Of a stretch of 59,982 bases of DNA, positions 1 to 8,845 are shown piece after piece. A model generated the notes under the pieces. It saw nothing but the letters and a program-made list of their open reading frames with translations, did no database searches and was not told the DNA's origin. Within the stretch, counting starts at the first letter, position 1. Each line of letters begins with the position of its first letter. The translations under genes were made by a program, and so were the position numbers. Source of the stretch: Pseudomonadota bacterium (GTDB lineage: Bacteria > Desulfobacterota > Syntrophia > Syntrophales > UBA8958); assembly GCA_030057915.1 (NCBI GenBank), contig JASGUC010000035.1, positions 1 through 59,982 of the forward strand. Reading direction: 5' to 3'.

Positions 1-1
1 A

Positions 2-88
2 CCCTCAAAAATCGAAGAAGCCTATGACCACATACATCGCGGATTATCACAATTAACTCAACAACTTGCCATCAATGCAGGCGCATGA
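2..88 (+). CDS. C-terminal end of an unidentified protein (cut by window edge)
   Basis: An open frame enters from the left edge and ends at a TGA at 86-88, leaving about 28 residues. The tail is hydrophilic and helix-like and matches nothing I can name. It may be the end of a real gene or chance reading; the sequence lost to the left would decide. Confidence 0.3.
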   Translation, partial: PSKIEEAYDHIHRGLSQLTQQLAINAGA

Positions 89-120
89 AAAAACGAGAAT
101 TTTCCTCGCGTTTTTGAAGG

Positions 121-630
121 GAAAAGCATACCATCCCTATCAACATCCCGCCCCTTCGGGCGCGCAAGGAGGAAATCGCCCGTCTGGTCCAGTTGATGAT
201 GGAAAAGATGAACCGGGACGAAAAACGGACCAGGACCATGGCGCCCGCCGTGATCGCCATCCTGCAAGCCTACGATTGGCCGGGTAATATCCGGGAGTTG
301 AAGAATGTCGTCGAGGGGGCCTGGATCGAGGCGGAAGGGGGCGTGATCACGACAGAGAATCCGCGGATTCGCGCCCTCGTTTCTCAACCGGCGGCGTTGG
401 CGGGGGAACTCCCGGAACCGGCGGAGGGTTTCGAAATGCTGACCTATCTCGAACAGGTTCGCCAGGGTCTTCTGGAGAAGGCCCTGGCCAAGGCGGGCGG
501 CAACCGGAGTCGGGCCGCCAATCTCCTTGGCATCACCCCCCAGGCGGTAAGCAAGCACTGCCAGGCTAAGGCGCTCCCACGGGACGAGGGACCGTCGGCC
601 AGCTCGCTGGGGTCCCAGGTGAAAGGCTAA
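121..630 (+). pseudogene. C-terminal remnant of a sigma-54-dependent response regulator/activator
   Basis: The readable frame begins just after a stop at 115-117. It encodes the end of the AAA+ domain of a bacterial enhancer-binding protein, including the conserved INIPPLRARKEEI and YDWPGNIRELKN segments, followed by a Fis-type helix-turn-helix (GNRSRAANLLGITPQAVSKH). The Walker A, GAFTGA and Walker B regions are absent, so it cannot act as an ATP-driven activator of sigma-54 polymerase. The only start inside the frame is a TTG at 193 without a good Shine-Dalgarno. The natural C-terminus is also altered: after the recognition helix the frame runs into a short sequence repeated at 567 and 625. 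I read this as a gene remnant. A short stand-alone Fis-like protein is possible but less likely. Confidence 0.7.
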
Positions 631-855
631 GGCGCTCCCTCGGGACGAGGACCCGTCACCCCGGCCGTCGTAGTCCAGGCCTTGGCCCGGCATCCAGAAG
701 ATGCGTGGGAACACGGGATTCCCGCCTTTGTGGGGTGGATACTCGGGATTCCCGTCTTTGTGGGAATGAGGCCCCTTTTCTGTCATCCCCGAGTGCGCCT
801 GTCGGGGATCGATGACATCTCCGGGACCCCCGCCGGGCTATTATGCAAAGGTCTC
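565..855. repeat. Degenerate repeat-rich stretch with the remnant end of a dispersed element
   Basis: The segment GCTAAGGCGCTCCC..CGGGACGAGG occurs at about 565 and again at about 625. Two further near-identical blocks beginning GGGATTCCCG lie at about 715 and 752. GCAAAGGTCTC at 845-855 resembles the right end of the family A elements found throughout the window, and CCCGGCATCCAGAAG at about 685 matches their interior. No gene is visible between 631 and 1085. Confidence 0.45.
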
Positions 856-1085
856 AAAGCGAGGCTTATTCCCCAGAATGCCCCGCGGGGAGGGGCCATG
901 CGCCGGCCGCGCCCCCCTTGCGGCTTCGTTTTTTTGTTTGCCTGAGGGGAAAAAATGATATAAGCGTATCTGCATTTCCTGGAAGATCGCGTTGGAGGCA
1001 ACAATACGGGCAATCCGTGGGTTTTTTTTCAACGCCCCGTTGCCTGCCCGCCCGAGATGGCCGTTGTTGGGAGAAGGCGATTACA

Positions 1086-1931
1086 TTGAAAGCAAGGATC
1101 CTGCTTTGTCTATTATCGTCGTTGATCCTGTTCACGTCGGCGATCGCCGCCCCGGCGTCCGAGGAACGGTGGAAGCAAATCGACGACGGCCTGCATTACG
1201 GGGTCTTTGAGGCCCCGGCGCCGCACGGCGTCGGCAAGGCGAGGCTCGTCGTCGTCCGCATCGATCCCGGGCTTTACGAATTCCACCTCCTTGCCGCCTC
1301 GGAGTTGCGTCCGCCGACGGGTTCCCTGACCGTGAAAGAGTGGGCCGACAAATACCGCCTCCTTGCCGCCGTCAATGCCGGCATGTTCCAGGAGGACATG
1401 AAGACAAACGTGGGCTACATGAAAAACTACGCCCACCTCAACAACCCCCGGATCCACCGGAAATACGCCTCGGCGTTCGCCTTCAATCACAAGACGGCCG
1501 AAGCCCCCCCCACGATCTGGGATACGGACACGAAGCAACTCAAGCAGATCAGCGGCGAATACCACACGGTGATCCAGAATCTCCGGCTTATCAAGCGACC
1601 GGGGCTGAACCGCTGGCCCCCCCAGGAAAAGAGGTGGAGCGAGGCCGCCCTGGGGCAGGACGAAGCGGGCAACCTGTTGTTCATCTTCTCGAAGTCTCCC
1701 ATGAGCATGCACGATCTGGGAAACATCCTCCTTAAGCTGCCGCTGGGCATTGTCTGCGCTCAGCACCTCGAGGGCGGCGCCCTGGCGTCTCTCTACCTTC
1801 GTCACCGGGGGGTGGAGATAAGGGAGGCGGGGGCATCCGAGCTGGTCATGGCGGTGAATCGTGCCAACGACGGGTTCCTCCCCATTCCCAACGCAATCGG
1901 CATCAGGAAGAAGAAAAGCGCCAACCCTTGA
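1086..1931 (+). CDS. Exported NAGPA-domain (phosphodiester glycosidase-like) protein
   Basis: The protein has 281 residues from a TTG at 1086, preceded by GGGAGAAGG. This start is chosen because it gives a clean signal peptide (MKARILLCLLSSLILFTSAIAAPA); an ATG at 843 would add 81 low-complexity residues running through repeat sequence. The mature part matches the phosphodiester-glycosidase (NAGPA, DUF2233-like) fold, with the LLAAVNAGMFQ segment, a central region on ageing substrate loops, and a C-terminal stretch ending in a LVMAVNRANDGFLPIPNAIGI-like block. Members of this family act on sugar phosphodiesters or exopolysaccharide in the envelope. The periplasmic location is inferred from the signal peptide; the substrate is unknown. 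It stands alone, followed by a 69-bp repeat at 1931. Confidence 0.8.
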   Translation: MKARILLCLLSSLILFTSAIAAPASEERWKQIDDGLHYGVFEAPAPHGVGKARLVVVRIDPGLYEFHLLAASELRPPTGSLTVKEWADKYRLLAAVNAGMFQEDMKTNVGYMKNYAHLNNPRIHRKYASAFAFNHKTAEAPPTIWDTDTKQLKQISGEYHTVIQNLRLIKRPGLNRWPPQEKRWSEAALGQDEAGNLLFIFSKSPMSMHDLGNILLKLPLGIVCAQHLEGGALASLYLRHRGVEIREAGASELVMAVNRANDGFLPIPNAIGIRKKKSANP

Positions 1932-1999
1932 TATGAAAGTAGGTTAAAGTAGCTAATTATTCTCAATTTTCGTTGTGCCCGCCCCGGGCATGGGGTCAG
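1931..1999 (+). repeat. 69-bp dispersed repeat, copy 1
   Basis: This stretch starts at the stop codon of the NAGPA gene. It aligns over 69 positions with 40425-40493, by eye about 80% identical and without gaps, including a shared TCAATTTTCGTTG core and CCGGGCATGGGG. Both copies lie just downstream of a stop codon. Role unknown. Confidence 0.6.
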
Positions 2000-2012
2000 A
2001 GAGGTCGTCACC

Positions 2013-4892
2013 ATGTTCCCACATCCGTCGATAGCCGCCAAGGAAGAGGAGATAATCCGGGCCGTGGTGGAGAACATGCTTGACGCCGCCCTGCTTTTGG
2101 ACTGGGACGGCACGATCCTCTTCGTCAACAACACCGCCCTCCGGCTCATGGAGATGACGTCGTCTGAGCAGATTATCGGCCAAAACGCCTCCCAATTCGT
2201 CCAGCCCGGATCCCTGGCCCGCGTCGTCTCCGACCTGGAAGCGGTCCGAAGTGGCCAGGGCGGCTTTCTTTCCCAATACCTTCTCCGGACCGCCCAGGGC
2301 AACGACCTTTGGGCGGAGGGTCTGGGCACGATGATCACCCTGGGCAGCCGACTGTTGGACCTGGTCATCCTCCGGGACATATCCGCCCGACGCCGTCTGG
2401 AGACGGAACTCCGGAAGACTTACGCGGAGTTGGAACAACACGTGGATGAACGGACCGCCGAGCTGGAGCGGCTCAACCGGACGCTGCGGGAGGAAATCTC
2501 CGAACGGCGGCGGATCGAGGCGGAACTCCGGGAAAGCGAGGAAAAGTTCCGGAAATGCGCGGAAGCGGCCCCCGTGGGAATCTTCGTCTATCAGGGATCG
2601 CGGTTCCTCTACCTGAACCCGGCCTGCGAAAGCATTACCGGCTACAGCCAGGACGAACTCCTTGCCATGGACATCTGGGAACTCGCCCGCCCCGACCTCC
2701 GGGAGGCCGTCCGCAATAGGGTCGAGCGGCGTCAGCAGGGGGATTTCCCCTCGGAACGCTATGAGTTGGTCATCATCGCCAAGGGAGGCGAGGAACGCTG
2801 GCTCGACACCTCCGCCACGGCGACGGAATATCGGGGCCGGCCCGCGGGTCTCGCCGTCCTCGTGGACATCACGGAACGTAAACGGGCGGCGGCGGCCTTG
2901 AAGAGAAGCGAGGAACGCTATCGGTCCTTCCTGGACACCCTGACGGATATGATCTTCATCACCGACAGGAAAGGACGCCTCATTTACATGAATCCAGCCA
3001 TGGAACAACGCCTGGGCTACCCCGAAAGCATGGCGGGCAAGCTCTTCACCGAAATCGTCGTCCCTGAATATCGACAGGAAGCGGTGGCTCGTTACCGCCG
3101 GGGGATGGCCGGGGAGAGAGTGCCCATCTATGAAATCGAATTCCTGTGCGCCGACGACGTGCGAATCCCGGTGGAACTCAACGTCACCACGTACCATGAC
3201 GAGGATGGGCATCCCGCCGGACGGATTGGCGTGGCCCGGGACATCGCCGAGAGACGGGAAGAGGAAAAGCTCTTTCAGATCATGGCCCGGACCTCCGCCG
3301 CCGGCGTCTATATCGTCCAGGACGGACGGTTTCAGTACATCAACCCCAATGCGGCGGCCTATGCGGGCTACGAAAGCGAGGAGATGGTCGGCATGGAAAG
3401 CGGCAGCATCGTTCACCCCGAAGATCGGGAAAAGGCCGCCCTCGAGGCCGCCCGCATGCTCCGGGGTGAATCCTCCCATCCCTACAGTTTCCGGGTCATA
3501 ACGAAGGACGGGCGGATCCGCTGGATCATGGAAACCTTGGCCACCATTCAATACCGGGGCCGGCGGGCCATCCTGGGCAATTCCATGGATGTGACGGAGC
3601 GGATGGAGATGGAGAGGCGCCTGGCGGAAAACGAGGTCCGGTACCGCTCCCTCTTCGAAGGCGCCGGCGATGGCATCCTAATCCTGGAGAAGGGAAGATT
3701 CACCGTCTGCAACCGGAAGGCCCTGGCGATTTTCCAATGCCGGGAGGAAGACCTCCTGGGCCGGGGCCTCGCCCACCTCTCCACCCCCCACCAGGACGAC
3801 GGCGGCGAATCGAAACAGCAGGCCCTTGGGCTACTCGAACTCGCCGAGCGGGGGATCCCGCAATTCTTCGAATGGCGCTTCCGGCGGAAGGACGGCAAGC
3901 CGTTTTTCGCCGAGGTCCATCTCATCCGCATCGACATCCCGGGCAAAAACCTGATCCAGTGCATCGTCCGCGACATCAGCGACCGCAAGGCCGCCAAGGC
4001 GGCCCTCCAGGTCAGCGAGGAACGCTACCGGATGATCGTGGAGAACATCGAGGAGGGTTTCTACGAGACGGATCTCGAGGGGAACATCACCTTTGTAAAC
4101 GATGCCTTTCAGCGCATCGTCGGCGTCGATCGCCGCGAGATGCTGGGGAGCGATTTCCGGTCCTTCGCCAGCGCCGAAGAAGCGAAGAAGACCATTCTGC
4201 ACTTCAAGAGGGTCCTAAGGACCTGCCAACCCCTGCAAGGTCTGGTCTGTCAGGTCAATCGCCCCGACGGTCGGGAACAGCATCTGGAGATATCCGCCTC
4301 CCTGATCCGGGATGCCGCGGGCCGACCGGCGGGGTTCCGGGGGCTAATCCGGGATGTGACGGAACGACGCCGGGCAGAGGAAAAGGTGCAGTGGATCGCC
4401 TACCACGATCATCTGACGGGACTCCCCAACCGGCTCCTCTTTCGGGATCGCTTCACCCAGCTTCAACTTCAGGCCAAGCGGAAAGACGAGCTGTTCGCCG
4501 TGGCCGTCATGGATCTGGACCGTTTCAAGGAGGTCAACGATCGCTTCGGTCATGCGATGGGGGACGTGCTTCTGTGCGACGTCAGCGCCCGGCTGTCCCA
4601 ACAGCTCCGGGAGGGGGATACGGTGGCCCGTATGGGCGGGGACGAGTTCCTCTTCCTCCTGCCGGGCATCCGGGACCGGCGGGACGCGGCGCCCCTGGGT
4701 GAAAAGATCATGCAGATTTTCCGGCAGCCCTTCGAATTGTCCGGCGATAGCATCACGCTGACGGCCAGTATCGGTATGTCGGTTTTCCCCGCTGATGGAA
4801 CGGATTACGATGCCTTGCTCCGCCGGGCGGATCAGGCCATGTATCAGGCAAAGTCGGAAGGCGGGGGGGTGATCGTCAGTACCGACCCGTGA
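2013..4892 (+). CDS. Multi-PAS diguanylate cyclase
   Basis: The 959-residue protein has no membrane segment or signal peptide, so it is probably cytoplasmic. It carries six consecutive PAS/PAC units (roughly residues 12-125, 175-295, 295-415, 415-535, 535-665 and 665-785). A coiled-coil linker sits between the first two (around 125-172), and a GGDEF domain closes the protein (790-955). The active-site motif reads GGDEF and is preceded by REGD five residues upstream, the RxxD inhibitory site for product feedback. No EAL domain follows. It should make cyclic di-GMP in response to signals sensed by the PAS units; no haem- or flavin-specific residues can be assigned by eye. It ends about 60 bp before the convergent hydrolase gene. 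Confidence 0.9.
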   Translation: MFPHPSIAAKEEEIIRAVVENMLDAALLLDWDGTILFVNNTALRLMEMTSSEQIIGQNASQFVQPGSLARVVSDLEAVRSGQGGFLSQYLLRTAQGNDLWAEGLGTMITLGSRLLDLVILRDISARRRLETELRKTYAELEQHVDERTAELERLNRTLREEISERRRIEAELRESEEKFRKCAEAAPVGIFVYQGSRFLYLNPACESITGYSQDELLAMDIWELARPDLREAVRNRVERRQQGDFPSERYELVIIAKGGEERWLDTSATATEYRGRPAGLAVLVDITERKRAAAALKRSEERYRSFLDTLTDMIFITDRKGRLIYMNPAMEQRLGYPESMAGKLFTEIVVPEYRQEAVARYRRGMAGERVPIYEIEFLCADDVRIPVELNVTTYHDEDGHPAGRIGVARDIAERREEEKLFQIMARTSAAGVYIVQDGRFQYINPNAAAYAGYESEEMVGMESGSIVHPEDREKAALEAARMLRGESSHPYSFRVITKDGRIRWIMETLATIQYRGRRAILGNSMDVTERMEMERRLAENEVRYRSLFEGAGDGILILEKGRFTVCNRKALAIFQCREEDLLGRGLAHLSTPHQDDGGESKQQALGLLELAERGIPQFFEWRFRRKDGKPFFAEVHLIRIDIPGKNLIQCIVRDISDRKAAKAALQVSEERYRMIVENIEEGFYETDLEGNITFVNDAFQRIVGVDRREMLGSDFRSFASAEEAKKTILHFKRVLRTCQPLQGLVCQVNRPDGREQHLEISASLIRDAAGRPAGFRGLIRDVTERRRAEEKVQWIAYHDHLTGLPNRLLFRDRFTQLQLQAKRKDELFAVAVMDLDRFKEVNDRFGHAMGDVLLCDVSARLSQQLREGDTVARMGGDEFLFLLPGIRDRRDAAPLGEKIMQIFRQPFELSGDSITLTASIGMSVFPADGTDYDALLRRADQAMYQAKSEGGGVIVSTDP

Positions 4893-4905
4893 GCGCCAGC
4901 CCCAC

Positions 4906-4955
4906 GGTAAATTTGTCCTATCTCTAAGTGGCTGAAAACAGGACGTGCCTCAGTT
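4906..4955 (+). repeat. 50-bp inverted repeat, left copy
   Basis: The sequence is the reverse complement of 8719-8768 at 47 of 50 positions, with CTGAAAACAGGACGTGCCTC as an exact core. The copies bracket about 3.8 kb carrying three minus-strand genes. This copy overlaps the stop codon of the MetX-like hydrolase. Confidence 0.8.
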
Positions 4956-6056
4956 AAGGTCTCCGTCCAGGAAAGCGGCCACGGCGGCCCTGATCTTCTC
5001 CTCTTCACAGATGAAGGCGAAGTGGCCGCAGCCACCGGTGAGTTCCAACGACTTTCCCCGAACGGCCTCCGCATGGGCGAGCGCCGGTTCCGGGTTCACC
5101 AGCATGTCGTCCCGGGCGACGATCACGAAGACCTCCGTCGCGGCGGCGGCTTTTTTCCCCACCGCGGCGCCGGGAGGCAGGCAGGCGTTCTGACCCATGA
5201 TGGCCTTGAGCTGCCAGGCCCAGTCATCCAGATCATAAGCGGCCAGATTCTTTTCCATCCCCGCCAGCAGGGCGGGAAAGGCCGCCGGCGGCGTCTGACG
5301 GGCATAATAACCGGGATTCCGGATCGCATAAGCATGGATGGCCGCCAGGGCCTTTCTCCCCGCGCTCTCGCCCCCCGGGCATCGGCGCGCCCCCTCGATC
5401 GCCTGGAGTTCGGCGGTGAAGACGAGCAGATCGGGGGTGGTCAAACGGGGCGAGGCCACCATGGGCACTGCCTTGCGGGCAAATCCGGGATAGGAACAAA
5501 GCCACTGGAAGGCCTGCATGCCCCCCATGGAGATCCCGATGACGGCATGGAGAGACGTCAGGCCGAGATGCTTCGTCAGCAGTTCATGCTGGACCCGCGT
5601 CATGTCCCGGATGGAGAATTCCGGGAAGGAGCGCCCGCCCTGGGTCGCGCTCCGGGAGGGGGAAGACGAGACGCCGTTGCCCAGGGCATCCACGGCCACG
5701 ACATAATACCGGTCCGTGTCGGCAAGCCTTGCCGGACCGATATAGCCGAGCCGCGCCAGGTCTTCCGAGGACCCCGCCAGCCAGGAGGGAAAGAGGAGGG
5801 CGTTGGTCCGTTTCGGATTCAGCCGGCCAAAGGTGCGATAACCGAGACGACAGTCCTCGATGACCCGGCCGTTCTCCAGGGTGAAATTCCCCAGGGAGGC
5901 GAAACGGAGTTCCCCGTCGGCGTGGCCCGTCCCCGGCGGGGACAGGGGCGAGAGCGCCAGCAGACAGACAAGGAGCGCCACCCGCCAAAGCGCCGACCGC
6001 GCCCCCGCCGCCGCCATCCCACGCCCCTTCCGCCTCTGGAGACCCCTATTTGCCAT
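4950..6056 (-). CDS. Exported alpha/beta hydrolase of the homoserine acetyltransferase (MetX-like) family
   Basis: The 368-residue protein begins with a basic stretch and a hydrophobic segment ending near residue 46 (signal peptide); an ATG at residue 14 is an alternative start. The core shows the MetX-type pattern: a GRLN..TNALLFPSWLAG opening, the nucleophile elbow GISMGG (Ser176), and a late Asp (VARDDMLVNPE) and His (GGCGHFAF) completing a Ser-Asp-His triad. Biosynthetic MetX enzymes are cytoplasmic, so a secreted member is more likely an esterase or acyltransferase of unknown substrate. It lies at the 3' end of a minus-strand group. Confidence 0.75.
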   Translation of the reverse strand: MANRGLQRRKGRGMAAAGARSALWRVALLVCLLALSPLSPPGTGHADGELRFASLGNFTLENGRVIEDCRLGYRTFGRLNPKRTNALLFPSWLAGSSEDLARLGYIGPARLADTDRYYVVAVDALGNGVSSSPSRSATQGGRSFPEFSIRDMTRVQHELLTKHLGLTSLHAVIGISMGGMQAFQWLCSYPGFARKAVPMVASPRLTTPDLLVFTAELQAIEGARRCPGGESAGRKALAAIHAYAIRNPGYYARQTPPAAFPALLAGMEKNLAAYDLDDWAWQLKAIMGQNACLPPGAAVGKKAAAATEVFVIVARDDMLVNPEPALAHAEAVRGKSLELTGGCGHFAFICEEEKIRAAVAAFLDGDLN

Positions 6057-6094
6057 GGTCCTGTCGCCCCCCTTCGCGTCATCCTCTACGGCTT

Positions 6095-6454
6095 TTACGT
6101 CCTCCCCTCCCGTCCGGACGTAAAAAACGAACTTATCGATCGCCGGCGGGGCGCATCGTCTCGGTCGGGCTTGTCCGCGCCGCGGCGGTCCTCCCGCGGC
6201 GTCGGTTCTTCCCGCGGAGGTTTATTTCCGAGGAGCTTTAATTCCGAGGACGTGAGGTAGAGTTCGCTGTAGCCGCACTCGGCGCAGGCGTAAATATCGA
6301 AGCCCGTGGATTTGTTCTCCATCTTCAGGCGGTTTCCGTATATCCAGGTGGCGAGGCGGAGGGTGTGAAAGGTATCCGGATTGTCCTCGTTGAGAACGAC
6401 CATCTCCCGCTCCGGGTGGTTGAGACAGTATAGTTTTCCATCCTTTTTCGGCAT
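6095..6454 (-). CDS. Small zinc-ribbon-like hypothetical protein
   Basis: I place the start at the ATG at 6454, which has GGAGG six bases upstream; an ATG at 6460 abuts that same site. The 119-residue product has two Cys-containing knuckles, CLNHPE near residue 10 and CAECGYSELYL near residue 65, and a charged, Arg/Asp-rich tail of about 35 residues likely to be disordered. The CxxC-GYxE pattern is common in small zinc-ribbon proteins, but only three cysteines and a histidine can be counted, so metal binding is a guess. Function unknown. It sits 38 bp upstream of the MetX-like hydrolase and may be cotranscribed with it. Confidence 0.6.
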   Translation of the reverse strand: MPKKDGKLYCLNHPEREMVVLNEDNPDTFHTLRLATWIYGNRLKMENKSTGFDIYACAECGYSELYLTSSELKLLGNKPPREEPTPREDRRGADKPDRDDAPRRRSISSFFTSGREGRT

Positions 6455-6589
6455 CTTCATCCTCCTTCCCGAAACACGTCCCCGCCGACCCTGCCGAAGA
6501 ATGCGATTCCAGCGCTCACATGCGCCTTCGATCACTGACTTCGATTGCCGGGGGCAAGAAGCGATCCCGGGTGGAACAGGGGCAAAAAC

Positions 6590-6722
6590 GAGACCTTTGA
6601 AAAACCGCCGCCCTTGCCCTGTCGGACTTGACCCGGCATCCAGAAAAATAGTCGCGGGCAGCGGATTCCACCTTCCCGGGAAGGACCACATGGAGGACGC
6701 AACGGGGTTTTGCAAAGACCTC
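6590..6722. mobile_element. Family A MITE-like element (copy 1)
   Basis: The left end is GAGACCTTTGAAAAACC and the right end GGTTTTGCAAAGACCTC, about 133 bp apart. The interior matches the inverted copy inside the isomerase gene at 51506. It is flanked by AAAAC (left) and CAAAC (right), four of five bases alike. Confidence 0.75.
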
Positions 6723-6727
6723 CAAAC

Positions 6728-6859
6728 GGGACCTTTGCAAAACCCCGTTCCCGAATTCCCGCCGCCATGCCGGCGGAGGTCGGAATGCTTTGTTTTCAAG
6801 GCACTCCCAACCCCGGATTTTACCGGGGCGACAGGAAACCGTGGACTTTCAAAGGTCTC
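6728..6859. mobile_element. Family A MITE-like element (copy 2, tandem with copy 1)
   Basis: The ends are GGGACCTTTGCAAAACC and CTTTCAAAGGTCTC, 132 bp. Its left flank CAAAC is the right flank of copy 1; its right flank is AAAAC. The interior carries the GCCGGCGGAGGTCGGAATG-type palindrome typical of the family. Confidence 0.8.
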
Positions 6860-6923
6860 AAAACAAAAAAGGCGGGCCACGGCGGGCCGCCCCCTTGCCG
6901 GTCGCCGTATTTCCGGTTGCCGT

Positions 6924-8228
6924 TTACCGCGCTGACTCGATGTACTCTTCCACCTTTTCGGCGATGGTCTTCACGATCTGTTCGAATTTGTCCTCGTCCT
7001 TTTCCAGGAGGGTCATGCGGAAGCCCTGGAGACTGGTGAAAAACGAGGTGAGGGGCACGACGCAAATCCCCGTGGCCCCGAGCAGATAATAGACAAAGCG
7101 CTTGTCGAGTTCGATGTTGTCCTCGACCAGGCCCTCCACAAATTCTCTGATCTCCCGCTGGGCGATGGGGAGGGTCTGACGGTTGTTCAGGAAGGCCTCG
7201 TTGAAGACCGCCGTCATGTAAAAGGCCCCGTTGGTGCGGTTGACCATCAGGCAGTGCACGTCCTTGAGGATGTTGTAGGCGATGTTGGACAGGCGCTCGT
7301 AATGCCGGATCCGGGCGTTGAGATAATTCTGGTACTGGGGATGGCTCATGATCCGGGGGATGGAGATCTGAGGCAGGCTCGTCGAGCATACCTCGGACAT
7401 CTTCTGGGTCAGGATCGTATTGATGTATCGGGCGAAGGTTTCATCCTTGTCGGCGTTGTACACCTCCAACCAGCCGCACCGCGCCCCGGGCCAGGGAAAC
7501 TCCTTGGAGATGCCCTTCATGCTCATTCCCGGCACGTCGCCGATGACGTCGGACAAGCGCACGGTCTTTTTGTTGTTATAGACGATATTGATGTAAGTCT
7601 CGTCGAAAACCAGGAACAGATCGTATTCCTTGGCGATTTTGACCACCTGGCGGATGGTTTCCGCGGGATAGACGAAACCCGTGGGATTGTCCGGATTGAT
7701 CACCAAGATGCCGACGATGGAGTTGTGACTCTTGACCTTCTGCTCGAGTTCCCGGATGTCGGGATACCAACTGCTGTAAGGATTCATCCGGTAGGTATTC
7801 GGAGGAAAGGAGGCGTGCAGAACCTCGGCCAGAAAATGGGTGGAATAGGTCGGCTCCGGCACGATGACCCGGGCATCCACGCGGATGGCGCTGTAAGAGC
7901 GGGCGATGGCGTCCCCGAGACCGTTGAAGAAGATGATGTCTTCCCGGCCGATCTGCTTCTTGCCCCGCTTGTTGACCTGCTCGACGAGATAATCCCGGGT
8001 GGCGTCCACCCCCTTGGTGGGCGAATAGGCAAAGGAGTGGTCATCCTTGATGATCTCCATGAGGATCTCCTTCATCCAATCGGGGATGTGCTCCCCCTTT
8101 TGGACGGGATCGCCGATGTTTTCCCAATGGACCTCCACCCCGTATTCCTTGAGCTTGTTGGCCACAGTGACGATGTTTCTGATTTCATAGGTCAGGCCGT
8201 TGCCCGCCCTGGCGATATCGAATCTCAT
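6924..8228 (-). CDS. Class I/II pyridoxal-phosphate aminotransferase
   Basis: The 434-residue protein starts at the ATG at 8228, behind GGGAAGGGG; longer readings run into a mobile element. It shows fold-type I aminotransferase features: NGLGDAIARSYSAI, the VINPDNPTGFV block, VFDETY for the Asp contacting the pyridine nitrogen, and GISKEFPWPGARCGW with Lys242 as the probable Schiff-base lysine. The family transfers amino groups between amino acids and 2-oxo acids. The exact substrate (aspartate, alanine or aromatic) cannot be read from the sequence. The gene stands alone between two pairs of mobile elements, all within a segment bounded by a 50-bp inverted repeat. Confidence 0.88.
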   Translation of the reverse strand: MRFDIARAGNGLTYEIRNIVTVANKLKEYGVEVHWENIGDPVQKGEHIPDWMKEILMEIIKDDHSFAYSPTKGVDATRDYLVEQVNKRGKKQIGREDIIFFNGLGDAIARSYSAIRVDARVIVPEPTYSTHFLAEVLHASFPPNTYRMNPYSSWYPDIRELEQKVKSHNSIVGILVINPDNPTGFVYPAETIRQVVKIAKEYDLFLVFDETYINIVYNNKKTVRLSDVIGDVPGMSMKGISKEFPWPGARCGWLEVYNADKDETFARYINTILTQKMSEVCSTSLPQISIPRIMSHPQYQNYLNARIRHYERLSNIAYNILKDVHCLMVNRTNGAFYMTAVFNEAFLNNRQTLPIAQREIREFVEGLVEDNIELDKRFVYYLLGATGICVVPLTSFFTSLQGFRMTLLEKDEDKFEQIVKTIAEKVEEYIESAR

Positions 8229-8268
8229 AACCCCTTCCCGCACCTCTTCCTTGCATCTTTGCATCTTT

Positions 8269-8400
8269 GAGACCTTTGCGTAATTGCGTCGAAAACCTCC
8301 TTTCGCCATGCCCGCGAAAGCGGGAATCCAGCGTTTCGAGCAACTTCCGGCTGCCGGGTCAAGCCCGGCATGACAAGACGGGCCGTTTTCCAAAGGTCTC
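8269..8400. mobile_element. Family A MITE-like element (copy 3) with exact 5-bp target duplication
   Basis: The ends are GAGACCTTTG and CAAAGGTCTC, 132 bp. TCTTT is present at 8264-8268 and 8401-8405. It lies 41 bp upstream of the aminotransferase start and could affect that gene's promoter. Confidence 0.85.
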
Positions 8401-8532
8401 TCTTTGTGAGCGAAAAACCTTAATGCATCTCGGAAAAAATATCTACAAATTTTTTTTGCCCCGCCGGGCGTTTTCCGGCCCGTTTTCCGTCCCGTGATCA
8501 CGTACCGTTGTCACGGATCGTTGTCACGGATC

Positions 8533-8663
8533 GAGACCCTTGAAAATCCACGCCTTTCCGTGAACCCGACCAAAACCGGCTTCCAGAACAGCTTGTGAGC
8601 ACGGCATTTGTCTTACACCGAGATGACGGCAGGGGGGCGGCAACGACGTTTTTCAAAGGCCTC
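8533..8663. mobile_element. Family A MITE-like element (copy 4) with exact 5-bp target duplication
   Basis: The ends are GAGACCCTTGAAAATCC and TTTTTCAAAGGCCTC, 131 bp. GGATC is repeated at 8528-8532 and 8664-8668. A CGTTGTCACGGAT tandem duplication sits just to the left. Confidence 0.85.
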
Positions 8664-8718
8664 GGATCAGGGCATATTTGTTCTCGATGTAAGTAGTTGA
8701 TCTCGAATGATCTACTAA

Positions 8719-8768
8719 AACTGAGGCACGTCCTGTTTTCAGCCACAAAGAGATAGAACAAATTTACC
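8719..8768 (-). repeat. 50-bp inverted repeat, right copy
   Basis: Inverted partner of 4906-4955 with three mismatches. No gene overlaps it here. Confidence 0.8.
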
Positions 8769-8845
8769 TTGGGGCCTAGGATCGTTATTCTTGACTGCTC
8801 GCCAATAGTCCCCTATGATGGCCCGGCAATCTCCCCGGAGGCGTC

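Noticed and set aside
843..1085. Longer N-terminus for the NAGPA-domain protein from an ATG at 843
   Set aside because: The added 81 residues come from repeat sequence and would bury the signal peptide; the TTG at 1086 has a good ribosome site.
1953..3551. 532-codon open frame opposite the PAS-GGDEF gene
   Set aside because: Antisense shadow; no motif, and the plus-strand protein is unmistakable.
6461..6880. N-terminal extension of the zinc-ribbon-like protein
   Set aside because: The extension is translated from two mobile elements; a strong Shine-Dalgarno supports the start at 6454.
8229..8501. N-terminal extension of the aminotransferase
   Set aside because: It runs through a mobile element with target duplication; homology begins at the ATG at 8228.
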